This document shows positions 39,055 through 44,115 of a stretch of 44,115 nt of DNA, in pieces. Origin of the DNA: Stentor coeruleus (lineage: Eukaryota; Ciliophora; Heterotrichea; Heterotrichida; Stentoridae); assembly GCA_001970955.1 (NCBI GenBank), contig MPUH01000593.1:1-44115 (forward strand). Direction: 5' to 3'. Position numbers and translations under genes: made by a program. The notes beneath the pieces were generated by a model that saw nothing but the letters and a program-made list of their open reading frames with translations, was not told the origin of the DNA and did no database searches. Positions within the stretch are counted from its first letter, which is position 1. Every line of letters begins with the position of its first letter.

Positions 39055-41949
39055 ATGGAAGCAGACAATGCCTTGTTCAATGAAGAGTCATCTGACGGCA
39101 TTGATGCCATGAACCTAAAATGGGTTATAGGCTTCAACAAGGACATCAATAATGGTGTGCACAATCTAACCTCAGATGAAAGAACTGAAATTTTCTATAC
39201 ATCAGCTCATACAGGGGTAATCTATAACTACGAAACCCGGGAACAAAAATTATTACAAGGTCATTGTAACAAGATTTCATGCTGTGCAGTGTCTAGTGAT
39301 AAACGTTTTATAGTAACAGCAGACCTTGGAGACGATGCTTTGATGGTAGTTTGGGATTCGATGACCGCCACACCTTTGAAGACAATTTTCAATCCTCATG
39401 GAAAAGGAGTGTATCGAATGGATATTTCACAAAATGGGAACTATATCTGCACATTATCTGATACAGTTCCCCAAGAGATAACAATATGGGATTGGAGTAA
39501 AGATATAAATGATGATGATGATGCAATTGTTGTGTCAGGAGAAGTTCCTAATCCAGATCAGAAACATTATAGCATTCGTTTTAGGACTTTTACAGAATAT
39601 GAACGTTCTGAAATGGATATTGATAGTAGTAAACTTGAAATAGCGACAAATAGCAGTAAAGCGGTGTTGTTTTGGAAATGGAATGAACAAGAAAGGACTT
39701 TGAACTATGATGACAATGAAAAAGAATTGAAGAGTTTTTTACGTTATGCGATTGATGCATTTACCCAAACAGTGTTTATTCCTGGCACTACTCAAGCTGT
39801 TACAGGGACTAAAAAAGGCCAGATTATAGTCTGGGACATGAGTTTTATTATGGAAGCAGATAGTAGCCCAGAACAACGTAAACCAATGAAACTTGTAGCT
39901 TTGGTTAATCATGAAGCAACTTTTCTAACAACTCAAGGACCTTATTTAGTTGTTGGGTCTAGTGAAGGTGCTGTTAGATTTTATGATCAGAGATTTACAG
40001 TTGAAGCTTGGTTTGAGAATATAAAAGCAGATAATATTATGAGTATTTCTTTTGCTGATCAAGCCCCACGACCTTCTAATGAAAATCAGTTAAAAAATGA
40101 GCCTTCAAGAATTGATGATGATAAAAAAAAAATTTTTGCATGTCCTGATTTTATAATTTCATCAGATAACGCAAATATTATCAAGCTTATGTCTGTACAT
40201 TTTGAAGATATTCCTCCAGTTGATAAGAAAGAGCAATGCTTTCAGGGACAGACTCTAGTAAAAGGCATGAGATATCCTGTTAATGCTATTGCTGTACACC
40301 CTAAAAAACCTCTTATAGCTATTGCAGGTGGTAAACAAGATGATTACAGTTATATCCATGTATGGAATTACAGGACAAGGATTAGAAAAAAGTTCCCTCC
40401 TTTCAGTGGGACTAAAATACTCCAAGTTCATAATGCAATGCCTTTATGTATGGAGTTTTCCCCAAATGGTGAGTTTTTGTGTATTGGGTTTAATAACGGA
40501 AACTTGCTTCTCTTAGATTCTGAGAATATAAACAGAGAAAAGCAGCCACAGATCAAATATACTGAAATAGCTAAAGGGATAACAAGAATAGTTTTTTCAA
40601 ATGACGGAAAAGCTATGGTGACTACAGACAAAGGTGATAGAGTTGCATTATTCAAATGGGAACATAAACGTAATAATCCTGATTTAAACATGGAATGGGT
40701 CTATTGTGGACAGCACAAGTCACATTATAAGAGAATAACAGGTGTGGCTTTTGGTGAAAGTATTGATGAAAGAGAAAAATCAGTCCTCAGATTATTCTCT
40801 GTTGGAGAAGATAGGAAACTAATTGAATATGATACAAATTCAACTGATATGACTCAGTTGCAAATACTCAGCAATAACAAAATCGAGCAAGAACACAAAC
40901 CGACTTGCTGCATTTGGTATCCTGTTAGTACTGGTGAAGACCTTTTATTAACAATGAATAACGCTTATAAAATAAAACTATGGAATGCTAACAACAAAGG
41001 CTGCCGATTAACCTGTTTAGGCCCAACATCTGGAGGACCGATAGTTAAAATTAAGCTTATCGCCAAGTATACAGACGCAAGAACAGCTATAGATGCTCCT
41101 GATTATTATTTAGTATATGCAACTGAAGAAAAAGTAATTGGGTTAATAAAACTTCCTGTTGATGGAAATCCAAACAAGCATGTTGGGCTCATTGGGCACC
41201 CAGGATCAATTACTGATATAGCTGTTTCAGGTGATCATAAATTCCTATTTACAGCCGGTGGAGATGATTTATGTGTGAATATGTGGTTTATTGATCATCA
41301 AGCTATAGAAAGGCAGATAGCTCTAGGAGGACAAGGTGAGGAACCATTTGAAAATATGATTGAAGGGGGAAAATTCGGCAAACCGTATAAAGATATGAAA
41401 GATTTTTTTTATTATTCACAGATTAGATCGAAGAAAGAAAATACTACTAAAGCTAGAAAACTTGAAGGAAGTGTTCCGCTTGGAGAAATAGGTTTTTTAA
41501 TGAGAGCTATGGGATATTATCCGAGTCAGCAAGAGATTGATAATATGATTAATGAAGTGAAGTATAGTAAATTCACGGATACTGGTAAAGTTGTCAATCA
41601 TCTTGATATGGACACACTGCTTAGAGTGTTTGTAAATCATAGACCAGTATATGGTGTTGATAGAAATGAAATTAGAGAATCTTTCAAAGTGTTGTCAAAA
41701 GATATAGGATCGCTGCCTAAAGAAAAAATAATTGATTTACTTCTATCTAAAGGAGAAGTTATGCAGGATAGCGAACTTAAGAGCTGCCTTATAAGCTTGC
41801 TTGGACCTAGTGAAGATATTTATGAAACTTTGCCTAATGATGTTAGTGCAGACTTCTTTTTAGAAAAAATACTTGGATTTGAAGAAGTTCCTGAAGACCA
41901 GATAGAAGGAGATAACGAAATTGTTGAGGAAGAAGAGCCTGAGAATTAA
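39055..41949 (+). CDS. CFAP251: CFAP251/WDR66 (calmodulin- and spoke-associated complex subunit)
   Basis: A 964-residue protein. Residues about 20-760 form a double WD40 propeller (RFIVTADLGDDALMVVWDS, GTKKGQIIVWDMSF, GSSEGAVRFYDQRF, HKFLFTAGGDDLCVNMWFI). The C-terminal part from about 800 is an EF-hand-like domain (LGEIGFLMRAMGYYPSQQEI, then VNHLDMDTLLRVFVNHRPVYG, then LPKEKIIDLLLSKGEVM) without a full Ca-binding loop, as in CFAP251. In Tetrahymena and Chlamydomonas it joins CFAP91 and CFAP61 in the CSC at the base of radial spoke 3 (family knowledge). The tail is acidic (EVPEDQIEGDNEIVEEEEPEN). All of about 35 Gln codons are CAA/CAG, so TAA and TAG are not routinely read as Gln here. It ends at TAA. 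Confidence 0.93.
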   Translation: MEADNALFNEESSDGIDAMNLKWVIGFNKDINNGVHNLTSDERTEIFYTSAHTGVIYNYETREQKLLQGHCNKISCCAVSSDKRFIVTADLGDDALMVVWDSMTATPLKTIFNPHGKGVYRMDISQNGNYICTLSDTVPQEITIWDWSKDINDDDDAIVVSGEVPNPDQKHYSIRFRTFTEYERSEMDIDSSKLEIATNSSKAVLFWKWNEQERTLNYDDNEKELKSFLRYAIDAFTQTVFIPGTTQAVTGTKKGQIIVWDMSFIMEADSSPEQRKPMKLVALVNHEATFLTTQGPYLVVGSSEGAVRFYDQRFTVEAWFENIKADNIMSISFADQAPRPSNENQLKNEPSRIDDDKKKIFACPDFIISSDNANIIKLMSVHFEDIPPVDKKEQCFQGQTLVKGMRYPVNAIAVHPKKPLIAIAGGKQDDYSYIHVWNYRTRIRKKFPPFSGTKILQVHNAMPLCMEFSPNGEFLCIGFNNGNLLLLDSENINREKQPQIKYTEIAKGITRIVFSNDGKAMVTTDKGDRVALFKWEHKRNNPDLNMEWVYCGQHKSHYKRITGVAFGESIDEREKSVLRLFSVGEDRKLIEYDTNSTDMTQLQILSNNKIEQEHKPTCCIWYPVSTGEDLLLTMNNAYKIKLWNANNKGCRLTCLGPTSGGPIVKIKLIAKYTDARTAIDAPDYYLVYATEEKVIGLIKLPVDGNPNKHVGLIGHPGSITDIAVSGDHKFLFTAGGDDLCVNMWFIDHQAIERQIALGGQGEEPFENMIEGGKFGKPYKDMKDFFYYSQIRSKKENTTKARKLEGSVPLGEIGFLMRAMGYYPSQQEIDNMINEVKYSKFTDTGKVVNHLDMDTLLRVFVNHRPVYGVDRNEIRESFKVLSKDIGSLPKEKIIDLLLSKGEVMQDSELKSCLISLLGPSEDIYETLPNDVSADFFLEKILGFEEVPEDQIEGDNEIVEEEEPEN

Positions 41950-42905
41950 GTAGTAAGAAATTTCAAGTTCTGAGTAGTATTTTTTATATGTCTTATTTGT
42001 ATATAGAATTAAGGAAATATTATGCAAATTTGAATTTCAATAGTTTAAAATATTATTCTAATTATATGCTATTATTTAATAAATGCAATGAAAATTAGCT
42101 AAATAAGTTTATTATCTGTAGTTAGCACAGTAGGACTTATATTCAACCTATTGGGATAAACAGCTAAATTTTTAAATTGGAATAGACGCATAAGGAAATG
42201 CTGTTGTTAAAAAAAGCTAATGAACTTTTTAATTTTTCGATTAGGATGAATTGAAGAATATAATTCATATAGAAAATTAGTCTGAAAAAAATCTCAGAGA
42301 CTAAGAAAGCTGGTTTCCATTAAATCTCCTTGTTCAAACTATGAATTAACAAGGTATTCCTAAGCTTGAGTACTTCAGTTTTTAAGCTTAGCCTTATATC
42401 ATCAAGAAGTAAAGATTTAGGAATAATAAATTGTTCCCAGTACAATCATATCCTTCTCTTCTCTAATTTAATCACCATTAGGTTTAATTTTGCATAAATC
42501 TAGACACATTATTTCTCTAAACCACAAACTTGATAATTTTCTACATAAAGGTATTTTCTTTTAAAAACATAGCACATTCAGTGATTTTACTTTTTGAATC
42601 AAGTTCTTTTGTATAAGTATGACAACCTTTATATACCCTTTATAATCGATAACTTAAATAAACTAGCTTCACTTATAATGCATATATTCTCTGTTAATTG
42701 TCTATGTAAGCATAGATTGTTACCATTCGTTATGATGGTTAGTGATCTTTATGAAAATAATTTAACCTCTTCATCTGATATACCGAAGAGTTTGATATAT
42801 CAAGAGTTATTGATAGTTAGTATTACATAATATAACCCAAAAATGATCCATTATTTATATATGGTCAATGCTATATTTACCTTAGTTTTAATTAGTTGAT
42901 AATAA
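41950..42905. other. Intergenic; possible coding remnant in the right half
   Basis: No family match. From about 42585 to 42830 one plus frame is open (ending TSSSDIPKSLIYQELLIVSIT) but lacks an ATG start and is closed upstream by TGA. It could be a remnant or the last exon of an unrecognised gene, or chance. The first 600 bp hold nothing with coding character under the standard code. Confidence 0.4.
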
Positions 42906-43517
42906 ATGCACCTGACTAGTATTATCTGCTGGGCTTTATATGTGGCAAAATGGCTTATTTGGATCATGTGGATTGCCCATAGTATATTCCTGCTGACTTA
43001 TCCGTAAGTTTTAGCCAGGCACAATTTCAACGTCTATTGGAATGTTTTCAGTTCGATTTTTGTTGTCCTTTTAGACGTCTTGGCACATATTCTGTATTTC
43101 CTTAGAAACTCAACTAAAAGAACGCTTTTTAACACGCTTATTGTTGGGTTTCTGATATGTACAGGTCCTGTGTTACTTGTTTTGACTCTGGATGGATCAA
43201 TCACTGACTCTATTAACTATGATCAAGAATTTTGTCTTGGTGGATGCGTAAGTGATATACAGGGAATATCAATTTTTATCAGAGATTCGCATTATATTAT
43301 CTTGTACATAATAAGCATTTTTGGTATTGCTCTTGGAAGCCTTTATTTATACTTTATTTGTTTTAGTAGAGGAAAAGAAAATAGGCTATTGAGGACTGTA
43401 TTTGATACCAGGGAGAAGCGTGGAGATAGTTTCCATAAAAAGTCTTTACATGAAAAGTTCCTCGAAAAATCACCTTCATTAGAACATAAGGGAATAACAA
43501 GGACTTCAAGTTTTTAG
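42906..43517 (+). CDS. Multi-pass membrane protein with a tiny intron, unknown
   Basis: Starting at ATG 42906 and removing the 15-nt intron 43004-43018 gives a continuous 198-residue protein. The intron carries an in-frame TAA, and the junction reads LLTYP/HNFNVYWN. Predicted helices: about 3-30 (IICWALYVAKWLIWIMWIAHSIFLL), 36-60 (VYWNVFSSIFVVLLDVLAHILYFL), 68-86 (LFNTLIVGFLICTGPVLLVL) and 123-148 (IILYIISIFGIALGSLYLYFICF). An extracellular loop has two Cys (EFCLGGCVSD). The tail is basic and Ser-rich (EKRGDSFHKKSLHEKFLEKS). I do not recognise the family. It ends at TAG 43515-43517. Without the intron the upstream third would be missed and the gene would appear to start at 43080. Confidence 0.8.
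43004..43018 (+). other. 15-nt intron
   Basis: GTAAGTTTTAGCCAG, with GT-AG ends and an in-frame TAA. Its removal joins two hydrophobic coding stretches in one frame in the gene at 42906-43517. Confidence 0.8.
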
Positions 43518-44115
43518 AGATAACTTATTGAGCTAATTTTTGTAAAAAACAATATTAATTTGTATTCAGATTAATTTTTAGAAGAATTGAATGCTATGAA
43601 GTGTCTTGAGTTAGAATGTGCCAAAGTAGCTCAAGATATGGTGACTGAAAAAGAAAATTGATATAAGCAGAACCTAGATTATTTATATTCAAAAAAAAAT
43701 AAGGAAAGAGGCTTTATCTAAAATCTGGACTAGAACACTGAATTTGAATGGAAGAGATAAAAATTAATTTCTTTTTAGCATGAGGAAAGTGCTTAAAATT
43801 GAAGGCGCATCATCAAATATTGTAATTGATGTGGAAAAACTTAAGAAGAATTTTGAAGAAAATGAGAAAAAATTAGAGTAAGCCTATAAAAGGATTGAAG
43901 CTATAGTGAATGAATTCAATTACTGCAATGAAAACAACAGGAAATTGTAATACCAATTAAAAGTAAAGGGTGAAGAAAATAACAATAAATTGCAATAGAA
44001 GAATTTATGAGTAAAATTAATAAAGGAAATTATCAGAGCTTTGCGTTTGAAGTAATTAAATGCATTATGCTTGAAATAAATTTTGAACGGTTCAAGGAAG
44101 AATCTATTACCAATA
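43518..44115 (+). pseudogene. Disrupted coiled-coil protein gene, runs off the window
   Basis: Coding-like fragments follow each other in order. KCLELECAKVAQDMVTEKEN is in frame with YKQNLDYLYSKK after TGA (43659-43661). A nine-A run at 43691-43699 then demands a +1 step into KEALSKIWTRTLNLNGRDKN. TAA at 43765-43767 precedes KVLKIEGASSNIVIDVEKLK. TAA at 43879-43881 and 43948-43950 and TAG at 43996-43998 interrupt further coiled coil. The last fragment (FAFEVIKCIMLEINFERFKE) is in another frame, reached by deleting 26 bp between GAAGAA repeats. GTAAGCCTATAAAAG (43878-43892) could be a 15-nt intron that removes one TAA. The family is not known. Whether the gene is decayed, has eliminated inserts or is recoded cannot be settled here. 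Confidence 0.5.

Noticed and set aside
42585..42830. Open frame ending SDIPKSLIYQELLIVSIT as a gene
   Set aside because: It has no ATG, is closed by an upstream TGA, matches no family and is of a length expected by chance in A/T-rich DNA; it is noted only in the spacer entry.

Overview
This is nuclear DNA of a ciliate, most likely a heterotrich close to Stentor. The sequence is about 70% A+T. Genes are dense and almost all read through as single exons with the standard stop codons. The introns that can be proven are only 15 or 16 nt (26829-26843, 26946-26961, 43004-43018). Many genes belong to a large ciliated cell: CFAP251, SAXO, MORN proteins, an HCN/CNG-type channel and several kinases. 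Placement on Stentor rests on tiny introns plus the standard code, which I know as its published features; no marker gene confirms the species.

Layout. 1-9.4 kb: a small membrane protein, a VAMP7-like R-SNARE, a NatC acetyltransferase (NAA30), a divergent pair of a RAP1-like telomere protein and RuvB-like 2, and a long coiled-coil protein. 9.4-20 kb: a perfect 85-bp direct repeat, the FAN1 nuclease, a C2/coiled-coil protein, a cyclic-nucleotide-gated type channel, and three small unassigned genes. 20-26.5 kb: an ankyrin-AGC kinase followed after 20 bp by a lipidated MORN protein, a second MORN paralogue, and a Rab32-like GTPase. 26.6-32.2 kb: a four-TM protein with two tiny introns, COQ6, a voltage-sensor-like protein, an FCP/SCP-type phosphatase and an unknown gene. 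32.9-44.1 kb: a disrupted MAPKKK, an inactive pepsin-fold membrane protein, a SAXO protein, CFAP251, another membrane protein with a tiny intron, and a disrupted coiled-coil gene running off the end.

Most unusual observations. (1) The Rab gene carries a 48-bp A/T-rich insert between 6-bp direct repeats inside switch I. Precise loss of the insert plus one repeat restores the invariant Rab sequence, as for an internal eliminated sequence (IES), and the downstream contig starts exactly at the repeat. (2) The MAPKKK is broken by three TAA and one TGA codon, two of them at the family's conserved Gln and Trp positions, and needs a +1 step at two A-runs. The coiled-coil gene at the right end shows the same signature. 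(3) Noncoding flanks have a strong strand skew tied to gene direction as far as about 32.9 kb, where it fades.

Four single-N positions (20546, 23682, 26005, 38735) are each flanked by an exact duplicate of 61-91 bp. These are contig-overlap artefacts and should be collapsed before any gene is measured.
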